DNA of 64,000 nt from Musa acuminata AAA Group (lineage: Eukaryota; Streptophyta; Magnoliopsida; Zingiberales; Musaceae): NCBI RefSeq assembly GCF_036884655.1, contig NC_088345.1, forward strand, positions 20,233,001 to 20,297,000. Reading direction: 5' to 3'. The position numbers were made by a program, and so were the translations under genes. The notes under the pieces are model-generated. The model saw nothing but the letters and a program-made list of their open reading frames with translations. It was not told the origin of the DNA and ran no database searches. Of this stretch, positions 21,439-32,442 are shown one piece after another (position 1 is the first letter of the stretch; every line of letters begins with the position of its first letter).

Positions 21439-22402
21439 TCAAGTAATTTCAAAGTAAACTAAGGGGATGTTGATTATCTCATTGTAGAAAGCCGTTAAAG
21501 TGTAGTTTGCCACCTCACCTTTGTTGGTTTTCTCCTCGTCTTTGGATGAGCTTGATTCATCTCAAAGTGGTTCCTTCTTCTTGTATTCATAGCAAGTGGT
21601 TGCATTCTTTTTAAGTTTATTTTCATTCTTTAATTATTATTTCATGAACTTTTTAAATTTTATAGTGAGAAGTTCAAATTCACCATAACTTTAGCTTTCG
21701 CTCGAGTGGTCTTCTTTTGTTCTAAGTGTAAAATCCTTCTTGTTCTTTGGAAGATTGTTATCAAGTTCGTTTTGTTCCATACAATTCATTTCATAGGTCA
21801 TTAAAGACTTAATTAGTTCTTCAATGGAAAAATGGTTCAAGTTCTTTTATTCTTGTATTGCCATTACTTTAGAATCCCAAGTTTTAGAAAGTGAACGTAA
21901 AACTTTATTAACAAGTTCAAAATTTGAAAAACTTTTGTCAAGTGCTTTTAAACTATTGACAACATCTATAAACCGGGTGTACATGTTAATAATAGTTTTG
22001 CTTAGTTTCATATGAAATAACTTGAAATCATGCATCAAAAAATTAATTTTAGAGTCTTTAACTCTACTAGTGCCTTTGTGTGTGATTTCGAGTGTGTGCT
22101 AAATGTCAAAAGCCATTTTGTAAGTAGAAACCTGATTGAATTAATTTTTATCTAAAGTGCAAAATAGAGCATTCATAACTCTAGCATTTAAAGAAAAAGT
22201 CTTCTTCTCCAAATCATTCCAATGGTTTATTGGAAGAAAAGACCTTTTAAAACCGCTTTCGATAATATTTCATAAATTCAAATACAAAGAAAGGAAGAAA
22301 ACTCTAATTCAAGTTTTCCAATATGTGTAGTGTGTAGTCCGTCGCATTGAACATAGGAGGATGAATGAGAGAGTGACCCTCTTGAAAGCCGAAAAGAGCC
22401 AT
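21439..22402 (-). pseudogene. Element D gag, degenerate
   Basis: Starts with ATG at 22402 (MALFGFQEGHS-type N-terminus) and ends with a TGA after a LVYFEIT tail at 21439. The middle retains 'KLSKTIINMYTRFIDVVNSLKALDKSF' and 'ELVNKVLRSLSKTWDSKVMAIQE'. Several stops and frame changes interrupt it. As in A, B and E, it lacks the CCHC knuckle and passes from the acidic linker to the short terminal tail. Confidence 0.8.
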
Positions 22403-22437
22403 TTCTCTTAGGTGTTAAACCAAATAAGAAATTACGA

Positions 22438-22450
22438 GGCTCTGATACCA
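22438..22450 (-). other. Primer-binding site of element D
   Basis: GGCTCTGATACCA, the complement of TGGTATCAGAGCC. Confidence 0.9.
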
Positions 22451-22452
22451 AC

Positions 22453-22727
22453 TGTTAGGAATGAGTTAGCACTAAGAGGAGGGTTGGGGGCAGGGAGCGA
22501 AATTAGTGCAGCAGATAAAATCGTGTTGGTTTAAAAAACTTTCATTTCAATTAAACCTGTTTTAGAAATGTATTTAACTTGAAACGTATGAGAGTGTAAG
22601 CATAGTGAAAGCAAGGTAAGGAGGAGAGGGGTATTTATAGGCCTCAAATAGATTCAAACTTGGAGCCTAAAAATATCTCATCTCGGGTCCTCTGGGTACT
22701 AGCGGTACCACCGCTTGTGTTGGGCAG
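22453..22727 (-). repeat. Element D 5' LTR, U5 side
   Basis: Starts TGTTAGGAATGAG. Compared with the 3' LTR it lacks about 300 bp between 'aaggaggagag' and the TATA box complement (22632-22639). It ends at GGCAG, the left TSD of E; the rest is at 58559-59616. Confidence 0.85.
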
Positions 22728-22813
22728 TGTTGAATTTCGGATTTTGATGATAAAACCAATTGATAAGTGTTTATGAATTGATCTACGTTTTGAGTGACGC
22801 AGGATGCTTCGAT

Positions 22814-24908
22814 TGTTAGGATCAAGAGCACTAAGAGGGGGGGGGGGGGGTGAATTAGTGCAGCGGAAATCTTTTACTATGAAAATCGAAAGCTGCGTTC
22901 GTTTGATAAAAATGATTTCGATGTAAAAGCCGATTCTAAGATTACTTTAACTTAAGATTAAGTGAGATGACATTAAAGTAAATCTACGAAGGCAGTTTGC
23001 AGTTTATGATGAAAATCAGAATGCAAGCGCAAACTAAAATGCGATGTTCGTACAATAAAACCGGTTTACGTCTAAATGCCGATTTTGAAGATACTGAACT
23101 TTGAGATACGTTTTATAAATGCGTAGAAGGCAGTTTGCAGTTATGATTGAAATCAAAACATAAACGTAAACTGAAATGTAATGATCGTACGAAAAAGCCG
23201 ATTTACGTCTAAACACAGATTCGGAAAGCTCTGAACTTAGAAACTCGTTCGTAAAAGCGCAGAAGGCAGTAGCTATTTAGGAGGTTTGCAGTAAAGATAA
23301 AATGCTCAAAGTAAATGCAAACCGAGATTTAGAGTGGTTCGATCAATCTTGACCTACTCCACTATTGGCTTCCTCCACCGACGAGGTCACCGATGTCAAC
23401 TAGAGGCCTTCCTTCAATAGGCGAAGGCCAACCACCCTTTTACAATTTCACTCCTTTTGATGGGCTTAGGAGACAACCCTTACAGAATTTTCTCTCCTCT
23501 CTTTACAACTGAGAACTTGGAAGAAAAGAGGGAGAAGAACTTTTGGCCTTTACAACAATTTTGAGCTCTAAGAATCATAGAAAAAGATTAAGATTTCGGT
23601 GTATGTCTATGCTCTTTCAGTGCTGAATGGGTGGGGTATTTACAGGCCCCAACCCAATTCAAATTTGGAGCTCAAAACTGTCAATTCCCGGAATTCCGGG
23701 ATCAGGCGGTTGCACCTCCTGACTGGAGCGGTTGCACTGCCTGGTAGAGCTCGAAGACTGAGCCTTTGGGCGGTGTCACCTCTGTTAGGGGCGGTTGCAC
23801 CTCTCTGCCAGAGCTCGAAGACTGAGCTCAGGCAGTTGCACCTCCTGACTGGGGCGGTTGCACCGCCTGCCAGAGCTCGAAGACCGAGCTCAAGCGGTGC
23901 TACCTCCTGTCAGGGGAGGTTGCACCGCCCAATCTCGCTCGGAGACTGAGCCCAGGCGGTGCCACCTCCTAGCTAGGGTGGTTGCACCGCCCAGTATCCC
24001 TAGGAGACTTAGCACAAGCGGTGCTACCTCCTGGCTTGGGCGGTTGGACCTCCCACAGCAATCAGGGTCCGAATGGGTAGATCCATTCGACCCAATTTGG
24101 GTTTTTCAGGGTCCCAATTGCCCCAAGATTAAGCTAATGGGATCACCTCCCATTTCCAACTTAATCATTATGCTAACTATGATAAATCCTAAGACAATTT
24201 CTGCAGCTTACTCCGGTGCGTCAATCGCTTCTTCCGGCGAGTTACCGGTGAACTTCCGTCGATCATCCAATGAACCCACGGTGATGCTCCTGCGGACTTC
24301 CGGCAAACTCCTGGACTTGCGACGATCCACTTGGCGAGTTCCGTCGAGCTTCTTTGGCAAGCTTATGGACTTCTCGGATTTGTTCCCGCAGAACCTCCGA
24401 CGACTGTCCGAACTTCCGTCGAACTCTCGAACTCCCAACGTAATCATTGTCTTGACTCCGGCGCAACTCCTGCTGCATGTCTTTCTTCCATCGTAGTTAA
24501 TCCTGCACACTTAAAACAAAACTTTGATCGAGATAATTAATCCTAAGCAATTAACCAAGTTGTCCGGCATGTCATTGGTCCATCGACGCTTTGTCCGATT
24601 CTTCGGCGCATCATCCTCTCCTGCAGCCTATTGCCCAATCGGCCAGTTGACTCTGCAACTCCGATATCCTTGGGACAATACCCGCTCTTCTTGGCTCGAT
24701 GCCCGAGTCCACGGCCCGAAGCCTTCTGTCGATACGTCGATTGATCCACCGGCCCGACGTCTAATCTTCTGACATGTTCCTCCGGCACAACATGATTTTC
24801 CTGCTTTAATTGTCTCATCCTGATCAAAGCATCCTGCGTCACTCAAAACGCAGATTAAATGATAAACATATATCTAGTAGTTTCATCATCAAAATACGAG
24901 ATTCAACA
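22814..24908 (-). mobile_element. Solo LTR F (K family)
   Basis: A 2,095-bp reverse-oriented LTR, TGTTAGGATCAAG to GATTCAACA, bounded by TSD TCGAT (22809-22813 and 24909-24913) and lying in E's 5' LTR. No internal region, so it is a solo LTR left by LTR-LTR recombination. It contains palindrome boxes at 23700-24060 with GGCGGTTGCACC-type cores. Its TATA position is mutated (TATTTACA at 23637-23644). Confidence 0.93.
23700..24060 (-). promoter_or_regulatory. U3 palindrome cluster of LTR F
   Basis: About a dozen boxes of GCGGTTGCACC and GCGGTGCTACCTCC type, spaced by 'gagctcgaagac' words (themselves GAGCTC palindromes). GC-rich against AT-rich surroundings. Confidence 0.7.
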
Positions 24909-24913
24909 TCGAT

Positions 24914-26371
24914 CTGGATGAGACAATTAAAGCAAAAGAATCATGTTGGGCCGATGGAAAATGTCAGAAGATTAGATGTCTGGTTGGAGGATCGGATGAC
25001 GTATCGACAGAAGGCTTCGGGCCATGAATTCGGGCATTGGGCTAAGAAGAGCAGAAATTGCACTAAGGATATCGGAGTTGCGGAGGTCAACTGGTCGATT
25101 GGGCAATAGGCCGCAAGAGAGGACGATGCATCCAAGAATCGAACGAAGGGTCGATAGACCAATGACATACCGAAAAATATGATTCATGTTTAGTAATAAT
25201 TGTCTAGATCAAAGTATGTTTTTACATATGCAGGATTAACTATGATAGCAAGGCATAAAGCAAAATGAAATCTCGGAGTCAAGAACGCGATTTTGTTAGG
25301 AGTTCGATAGTTTGTCGAAAGTTCGAACTTTTATCGAAAGTTCTATCGAAATTGATCAAGAAGTCCCGGAGCTTGCCAAAGAAGCTCATCGAAACTCACC
25401 AAGAAGATCATCATGAAGTCCAAGAGCTTGCCAGGAGTCCGTTGGAACATTGCCGAGAGATCGTCGGAAGTTCGTTGGAAGATTGTCGGAAGCTTGCCGG
25501 AAGAAACCTAGACTTACAGACTTTGTTTTGGTTAGTAAATATCTTAAAATTTGTAGTTAGCATATAATTAAGATTATAATTGGGCCAACCTAATTAGGGG
25601 ATAGTTGGGCTAGGTTTGGGCTATGTTGGGCCAAGAGAAAGGCCGAAACAGTGACCAAACAAGTGAAACCGTTGTGGCACAGTCTCCGCAAAGTCTCCGA
25701 GATTGCTTGGGCAATGGTACCACCAATGTCAGGCTACAAGCGGTGGTACCGCCCAGTGCAGGTGGTGGTACCGCCCGTACCCTAAAATTTTGGGGGGTTT
25801 GAATTTTGGGTTACAAATTTGAATCCCTTTGGGGCCTATAAATACCCCAGCTATTCCTACATAGATAAGTAAGAAATATTAAGCAAAACTCTATGATTCT
25901 AAATTTATAAAGCTTAGAAAGTTTAGTTTCCTTCTCCCAAAGCTAGTAAGAGTTTTAAGGGAGGTGTGAGAGGGATGCCTTATAAAAAAGGGTTGTAAAA
26001 GATTGTCTCCTAAACCTGTGAAAAGGAGAAGAGGGGTATAAAAGGTGATTGGTCTTCGCCTATTGAAGAAAGACCGATAGTGGATGCTGGTGGCCTCGAC
26101 GGAAGAGGAATCAGCAGAGTGGATGTAGGTCACAATGACCGAACCACTATAAAAATCTGGTTTACGTTTCTCTTGAGCAATTTACTTTAACTACAAACCA
26201 CTTTACTTGCTTTACATCCACTATGCTTTTCCGTACACTTTCAAAGTTATTATCTTTCCAAAATAATTTTTCGTCGGAAACAGATTTAATTGCAACGAAG
26301 TTTTGAATCAACGTAATTTTTACCGCTGCACTAATTCACCCCCCCTCTTAGTGATGACTCTTTTCCTAACA
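24914..26371 (+). repeat. Element E 5' LTR (main part)
   Basis: Continues the LTR begun at 22728-22813. It has a few palindromes (25715-25780), TATAAATA at 25837-25844 and the LTR end TTTTCCTAACA before the PBS. Confidence 0.9.
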
Positions 26372-26373
26372 AT

Positions 26374-26386
26374 TGGTATCAGAGCC
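26374..26386 (+). other. Primer-binding site of element E
   Basis: TGGTATCAGAGCC. Solo LTR G is inserted only six bases downstream. Confidence 0.92.
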
Positions 26387-27139
26387 TCATATTGTTGAAT
26401 CTCGTATTTTGATGATGAAACTACTTGAAATATGTTTATGATTTAATCTTCATTTTGAGTGACGCAGGATGCTTCGATCAGGATGAGACAATTAAAGCAG
26501 GAAAATCATGTTGTGCCGAAGGAACATGTCAGAAGATTGGACGTCGAGCCGGTGGATCGGTCGACGTATCGACAGAAGGCTTCGGGCCGTGGACTCGGGC
26601 ATCGGGCCAAGAAGAGCGGGTATTGTGCCAAGGATATCGGAGTTGCGGAGTCAACTGGCCGATTGGGCAATAGGCTGCAGGAGAGGACAATGCGCCGAAG
26701 AATCGGACGAAGCGTCGAGGGACCAATGACATGCCGGACAACTTGGTTAAATTGCTTAGGATTAATTGTCTCGATCAAAGTTTTGTTTTAAGTGTGCAGG
26801 ATTAACTACGATGAAAGATAGACAAGCAGCAGGAGTTGCGCCGGAGTCAAGATCATGATCACGTTGGGAGTTCGAGAGTTCGACGGAAGTTCGAACGGTC
26901 GTCGGAGGTTCTGCGAGAACAGATCTGAGAAGTCCAGAAGCTTGCCAAGCGAAGCTCGTCGGAACTCGCCAAGTGGATCGTCGCAAAGTCCAGGAGTTTG
27001 CCGGAAGTCCGCAGAAGAATCGCCGAGGGTTCATCGGATGATCGACGGAAGTTCGCCGGAAGAAGCGATTGACGCATCGGAGCAAAGCTGCAGAAATTGT
27101 CTTGGGGCAATTGGGCCGAATGGAGCTCACCATTCGGAC

Positions 27140-27571
27140 CCTGATTGCACCAGGAGGTGCAACCGCCTAGGCCAGGAGGTGGCACCGCTTGGGCTAAGTC
27201 TCCCAGCGAGACTGGGCGATGCAACCGCCCCAGCCAGGAGGTGGCACCGCCTGAGCTCAGTCTTCGAGCTAGACTGGGTGGTGCAACCTCCCTGACAGAG
27301 AGGTGGCACCGCCTGAGCTCGGTCTTCGAGCTCTGGCAGAGAGGTGCAACCGCCTCAGTCAAGAGGTGGCACCGCCTGGGGCTCAGTCTCCGAGCCAGAC
27401 TCAGGCGGTGCAACCGCCCCTGACACAGAGGTGCAACCGCCTGGGCTCAGTCTTCGAGCTCTGCCAGGCGGTGCAACCTCTCCAGTCAGGAGGTGCAACC
27501 GCCTGATCCCGGAATTCCGGGATTTGATCGTTTTGAGCTCCAAATTTGAACTGGGTTGGGGCTTATAAATA
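27140..27571 (+). promoter_or_regulatory. U3 palindrome cluster and TATA box of LTR G
   Basis: More than ten GGAGGTGGCACCGCC and GGTGCAACCGCC boxes separated by 'agctcagtcttcgagct' words, then TATAAATA. Confidence 0.75.
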
Positions 27572-27945
27572 CCCCACCCATTCAGCACAGAAAGAGAAGA
27601 GACCTACACCGAAATCTTGATCTTCTCTGTGATTCTTGAGCTCAAAATTGTTGAAAAGCCTTTAAGTTCTCCTCCTTCTGTTCTTCAAAGTCTTGAGTTG
27701 TAAAGAGAGGAGAGAAAGGTTCTGTAAGGGTTGTCTCCTGATCCCGTCAAAAGGAGTGAAACTGTAAAAGGGCAGTTGGCCTTCGCCTATTGAAGGAAGG
27801 CCTCTAGTTGACGTCGGTGACCTCGTCGGTGGAGGAAGCCAAAAGTGGAGTAGGTCAAGACTGACCGAACCACTCTAAATCTCTGGTTTGCTTTTACTTT
27901 GAGCACTTTATCATTACTGCAAACCTCCTACATAGCTACTGCCCT

Positions 27946-28260
27946 CTACGCTTTTACGAACAAGTCTCTAAGTTCTGATCTTTCCGAATCTGCATTCAGA
28001 CGTAAATCGGTGTTTTCGTACAAACTTTACATTACAGTTTACGTTTACGTTCTGATTCCATTTATAACTGCAAACTGTCTTCTACGCTTTTACGAACAAG
28101 TCTCTAAGTTCTGATCTTTCCGAATCTGCATTCAGACGTAAATCGGTGTTTTCGTACAAACTTTACATTGTAGTTTACGTTTACGTTCTGATTCCATTTA
28201 TAACTGCAAATTGTCTTCTGTGCTTTTACGAATGAGTTTCTAAGTTCAGATCTTTCTAAA
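27946..28260 (+). repeat. 136-bp direct repeat in LTR G
   Basis: About 2.3 copies; the 'cttttacgaacaag' box recurs at 136-bp intervals (starts near 27946, 28082 and 28218). Confidence 0.85.
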
Positions 28261-28590
28261 ACTGCGCAAATTACGTTTAGACGTAAAACTACGTTTAGAC
28301 GTAAAATTGCATTTAGACATAAAACTGCGTTTAGACGTAAACTGCGCAAACAGTGTTTAGACGCAAACTGCGTTTAGACGTAAACTGAGTTTAGACGCAA
28401 ACTGCGTTTAGGCGCAAACTGTGTTTAGACGCAAACTGCGTTTAGACATAAACTGAGTTTAGATGTAAAACTGCGTTTAGACGCAAACTGCGTTTAGACG
28501 CAAACTGCGTTTAGACGCAAACTGCGTTTAGACGCAAACTGAGTTTAGACGTAAACTGCATTTAGACGCAAACTGCGTAAACTGCGCTTA
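28260..28590 (+). repeat. 17-bp tandem repeat array in LTR G
   Basis: About 18 copies of a GACGCAAACTGCGTTTA-type unit with variants; same unit as in Z and K. Confidence 0.9.
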
Positions 28591-28750
28591 ATCTTAAGAT
28601 CGGCTTTTACATCGAAATCGCTTTTATTGAACAAATGCAGCTTTCGTTTTTAATCGCTGAAAGATTTCCGCTGCACTAATTCACCCCCCCCCCCTCTTAG
28701 TGCTCTCGATCCTAACACATATTTCTCATTTAGTTTAACACATAAGAGAA

Positions 28751-28976
28751 ATGACTCTTTTTGTCTTTCAAGAGGGTCACTCTCTCATTCGTTTTCCCTT
28801 GTTCAATGGGACAAACTACACTTATTGGAAAACTCGGATGAGAGTTTTCTTGCTTTCTTTAAACCTTGATTTATGAAATATTATTGAAAATGATTTTCGA
28901 AGGTCTTCTCTTCTAATAAACCATTGGAATGATTTAGAGAAGAAGACTTTTTCTTTAAATGCTAGAGCGATGAATG
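28751..28976 (+). pseudogene. Element E gag, 5' fragment
   Basis: ATG at 28751 begins an MTLFVFQEGHSLIR-type N-terminus and continues through the YWKTRMRVFLL block. A TGA replaces the Trp codon after 'LNLDL'. The fragment is cut at 28976 (GAATG) by element H and resumes at 43055. Confidence 0.85.
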
Positions 28977-30341
28977 TGTTGAATCTCAGATTTTGATGCT
29001 GAAGTTAATTGTAATTTGTTTGATCTAATCTATATATTGAGAAAAGTGTGCAGGATTAACTACGATGGCAGTAAGACATAAAGCAAGTGTTGTGATGGAG
29101 TCAAGATCGAGATCACGTTGGGAGTTTGAGAGTTCGACGGAAGTCCGGATGTTCGTCAGAAGTTCTGCGGGAACCAACCGAGAAGTCTAGGAGCTTGCCA
29201 TAGAAGCTTGTCAGAACTCGCCAAGAAGATTGTCATAAAGACTAGGAGCTTGCTGGGAGTCTGTCGGAGCATTGCCGAGAGTTCATCGGATGTTCGCCAG
29301 AAGTACGCCGGAAGCTCGCCGGAAGAGCAATTGATGCCCCGAAACAAGAAGTGCAGTAAACATGTCTTAATTATCGTAGTTAGAGTATAAATTAAATTAG
29401 GATTGGGAGATAATCTCACTAACTTAATTAGGGGCCAACTGGGCCCTTGACAGGGCTGAATTGGGCCGAATGGAGAAGCCCATTCAGCCCCTGAATTCCT
29501 GGCCAACGGTGGCACCGCTTGGGAGACTCGGTCTCCCAGGAATTCTGGGCGGTGGTACCACCCCTGTCAGGCGGTAGTACCGCCGGCAGTTATTGTTGCC
29601 AGCGGTGGTACCACCCTTATCAGGCGGTGGTACCGCCAAAGCTCGATCATAGAGCTTTGTCAAGCGGTAGTACCACCTAGAATAAGCGGTAGTACCAACC
29701 AGTGTCAAATGTCAAGCAGTAGTACCACCCAGAAATGGCGGTGGTACTACCAGGACCTCGGAAATCCGGGATGAGACACTTCTTGGCTCCATTTTTGAAA
29801 GCCATTGGGATCTATAAATACCTCACCCTTTTCTGCATGAAAGGGCACAAAAACATGATACATTCTTGAGTCTTTGAAGTGTCAAAGAGTTATAAAAGTG
29901 CTAGAGTTCTCCTCCTCCTTTTCTAAGTGTTGAGATCATTCAAGAGAGGAGTGAAACTTGTAAGGGTTGTCTCCTAAACCCGGCAAAAGGAGAAAAGCTG
30001 TAAAAGGTGATTAGCCTTCGCCTATTAAAGGAAGGCCTCTTGTGGACACCGGTGACCTCGTTAGAGGAGAAAGCCGAAAGTGGATATATGTCGCGATTGA
30101 CCGAACCACTCTAAATCTAGTTTGTATTTCATTTTGAGTAATCTTCTTTAACTGCAAATCATTTTATAGCAAAGTACTTCTTCTCCTCATCTTGCTTTCA
30201 CTACACTTACGCTCTCTTACGTTTAAAGTAATTATCTTTCTGAATCGATTTCCTTCGAACGTACGAAATATTTTCTAAAATCGCATAAGTTTTCCATTGC
30301 ACTAATTCACCCCCCCTCTTTGTGCACTCTTGGTCATAACA
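28977..30341 (+). repeat. Element H 5' LTR
   Basis: TGTTGAATCTCAG to GGTCATAACA. Palindromes at about 29500-29750 with GGTGGTACCACC cores; TATAAATA at 29813-29820. Confidence 0.92.
29500..29820 (+). promoter_or_regulatory. U3 palindromes and TATA box, element H 5' LTR
   Basis: About ten GGCGGTGGTACCGCC-type boxes in 250 bp, then TATAAATA. The 3' LTR counterpart is 42190-42527. Confidence 0.75.
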
Positions 30342-30343
30342 AT

Positions 30344-30356
30344 TGGTATCAGAGCA
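30344..30356 (+). other. Primer-binding site of element H
   Basis: TGGTATCAGAGCA. Confidence 0.92.
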
Positions 30357-30391
30357 AGATTCACTCTCGTTTGGTTTAAAACCCAAGAGAG

Positions 30392-31124
30392 ATGACATTT
30401 GTCGGCGACCAAGAGGGTCATTCAATTACACGTCCGCCCATGTTCAATGAGACGAATTACACATATTAGAAGACAAGAATGAGAATCTTCCTGATTTCAA
30501 TGGATTTTGAGATTTGGAATACTGTAGAAAATGGATTTCAAAATTTTTCTCTTCCAATGAATGATTGGAATGAGTTAGAGAAGAAGACTTTTGTTTTAAA
30601 CGCAAAGGCTATGAATGCCTTGTTTTATGCATTAGATAAAAACGAGTTCAATCGAGTGTCGATTTGTGAAATGACTTTTGATATTTGGCACACACTTGAA
30701 GTGACTCATGAAGGCACTAGTAGAGTGAAAGAGTCAAAAATTAAACTTTTAGTGCATTCTTATGAATTGTTTTGAATGAAACCAAGTGAGACCATTAGCG
30801 ACATATACATCCGATTTACGGATGTCGTCAATGGTCTAAAAGGACTTGGTAAAAGTTTCTTAATTTTTGAGCTTGTTAATAAAGTTTTAAGATCCATTCT
30901 GACGAGTTGGGACCCTAAAGTTATGGCCATTCAAGAGGCCAAAGATCTAAAGAATTTTCCTCTTGAAGAACTAATTGGATCACTAATGACCTATGAAATA
31001 ACATGTAAAGCTCATGAAGAGCTTGAGGACACCCTTCTAAAGAATAGGAAGGATATGGCACTGAGAACACAAGAAGACCACTTGAGAGAAAACTCAAGTG
31101 ATGAGTACTTTAACGATGACTTGG
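30392..31124 (+). pseudogene. gag: Element H gag, 5' part
   Basis: ATG at 30392 (MTFVGDQEGHSITRPPMFN). TAG replaces the Trp of YWKTR just before 30479, and TGA at 30773-30775 replaces the Arg of LFRMKPSE. All three segments stay in one frame, so only point mutations are involved. UBN2 blocks are clear (KNEFNRVSIC, THEGTSRVKESK, EELIGSLMTYEIT). It is cut by the gypsy element I at 31124 and continues at 36396. Confidence 0.9.
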
Positions 31125-31476
31125 TGTTAGAACCTTTGTAGATTCTAAACTTGGGGTTGATCTCTTTAGGGGATCAGCCTCCTTGGAACTCTATAGGGGT
31201 TCCTCCATCCAAGTTGCTGCTTAAAGACTGCAAAAAAGATTCATCTATTGCTTATGAAAAGAGGAGGAATACATAACTATTTATAGGGCTTCTAAACCCT
31301 AACTCCTAATAGGACTCCTACTCAAGACTCCTATTCCTTTACAACTCCTAATTCTTCTCTAAGAAATAACCTCCTAACCCTAGCCGGACTCTTCACCTCT
31401 TTAATAGGGGTCGGCTTAGGTAGGTTTTACATGAATGTCTATCTCAATTAGGACTCTCCTAGTTAGAGTCCTAATA
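31125..31476 (-). repeat. Element I 3' LTR
   Basis: 352 bp, beginning TGTTAGAACC and ending CCTAATA (CTAACA in the other copy). The adjoining interior (31477-31500) is the complement of a purine-rich PPT, GAAGATGGCGGGTC. Confidence 0.88.
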
Positions 31477-31526
31477 GACCCGCCATCTTCAAATCAGCCT
31501 TGTCCTCGAGGCTGACGATTCATGAA

Positions 31527-31745
31527 TTATGGGAATTTGATCTTCAAGTCATCATAGTTCTCCCAAGTGGCATCTTCTGTTGGTAGGTTTGCCCACTGTA
31601 TTAGCACTTCAGTAGTGGGTCGTTGTTGTCGAGTCACGATCCGTCGATCAATAATGGCACTTGGCTGGGTCTGGAGTTCTCCTTGGGTAGTCATATTTGG
31701 TGGGTGGCTTTGGACTGTCCCCAAGCACCTATTTATAACTTTCAT
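31527..31745 (-). pseudogene. Element I C-terminal chromodomain-like remnant
   Basis: A 72-residue frame ending in VLIQWANLPTEDATWENYDD, the aromatic-rich WxxLPxxDATWE signature of the chromodomain at the C-terminus of chromovirus integrases. The integrase catalytic domain that should precede it is absent: the next recognisable coding text upstream is RNase H, ending at 31968. Confidence 0.75.
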
Positions 31746-31967
31746 CTAGCCGTCAGTTTATGGGTGATATGTTGTACTCCTTTTCAATTTAGTATCCTAC
31801 ATATGGAATAACTTTGTCCAAAATCTGCTCATGAAGATGCAAGTAGAATTTGTCACAAGCACAATGCGTCCCTTATAGTATAATTCTTTTGAGTCTCAAT
31901 TGTAATGCGCCACGGAGCTTGGTGCTTCCTCCAATTTTTTTATAATCTTACTAGTCTCCGAATCTTC

Positions 31968-32435
31968 CTACCATTCCATCTTAGTATCCTCAAGGAAGTC
32001 GCTAGTTGGAAGTGAAATGGCTGAAAATTCAGCTTGTTCGGGTAGTTGCGAAAGCGCATCTGTAATAATATTCTCTTTCCCCTTTTTGTAAGTTATTTCA
32101 TAATCAAATCCAAGAAATTTTGTTACCCATTTTTGCTGCTCAGGGGATGATATCTTTTGCTCCAAAAAGTACTTGAGGCTTTTATGGTCGGTTTTAATTT
32201 GAAATCGTTGACCGATTAAGTAGGGTCTCCACCTCGTTGCTGTGTGCACAATGGTGAGCATCTCCTTATCATATGTTGACATATTTTGATGGGAGGGAGA
32301 CAATGCCTTGCTAGTGTATGCGAGTGGTCGACCATCTTGCATGAGAATGGCTCCAATTCTGACTCTAGAGGTGTCGGCCTCAATAATGAAGGGTCGGTTG
32401 AAATCTGGTAGTGCTAGCACCGGCGTCATCGTCAT
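31968..32435 (-). pseudogene. Element I RNase H domain
   Basis: A 155-residue frame: PVLALPDFNRPFIIEADTS (first acidic residue, D in EADTS), GAILMQDGRPLAYTSKAL, MLTIVHTATRWRPYLIGQ, FQIKTDHKSLKYFLEQ, QQKWVTKFLGFDYEITYKKG and ADALSQLP-like (TDALSQLP). Typical Ty3/gypsy RNase H, the best preserved part of the element. It follows directly on a truncated RT. Confidence 0.88.
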
Positions 32436-32442
32436 GGCTACC

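Larger units (their letters stand above)
26393..28717 (+). mobile_element. Solo LTR G (K family, mosaic U3)
   Basis: A 2,325-bp LTR, TGTTGAATCTCG to GATCCTAACA, with TSD CATAT (26388-26392 and 28718-28722). Palindrome boxes at 27140-27520, TATAAATA at 27564-27571, a 136-bp repeat (27946-28260) and a 17-bp array (28260-28590). Its first 400 bp match the LTR start of the E family, while the rest matches K. Confidence 0.93.

Noticed and set aside
23858..24496. A 212-codon open frame on the plus strand, and similar long frames in G (26859-27413), K and J
   Set aside because: They run through GC-rich LTR palindrome clusters with repetitive Arg/Pro/Ala-rich translation, appear in several frames at once and have no recognisable family. 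Spurious.
28260..28590. Regular short repeats resembling a CRISPR array
   Set aside because: No unique spacers; the unit is contiguous, degenerate and sits in an LTR of a plant genome.
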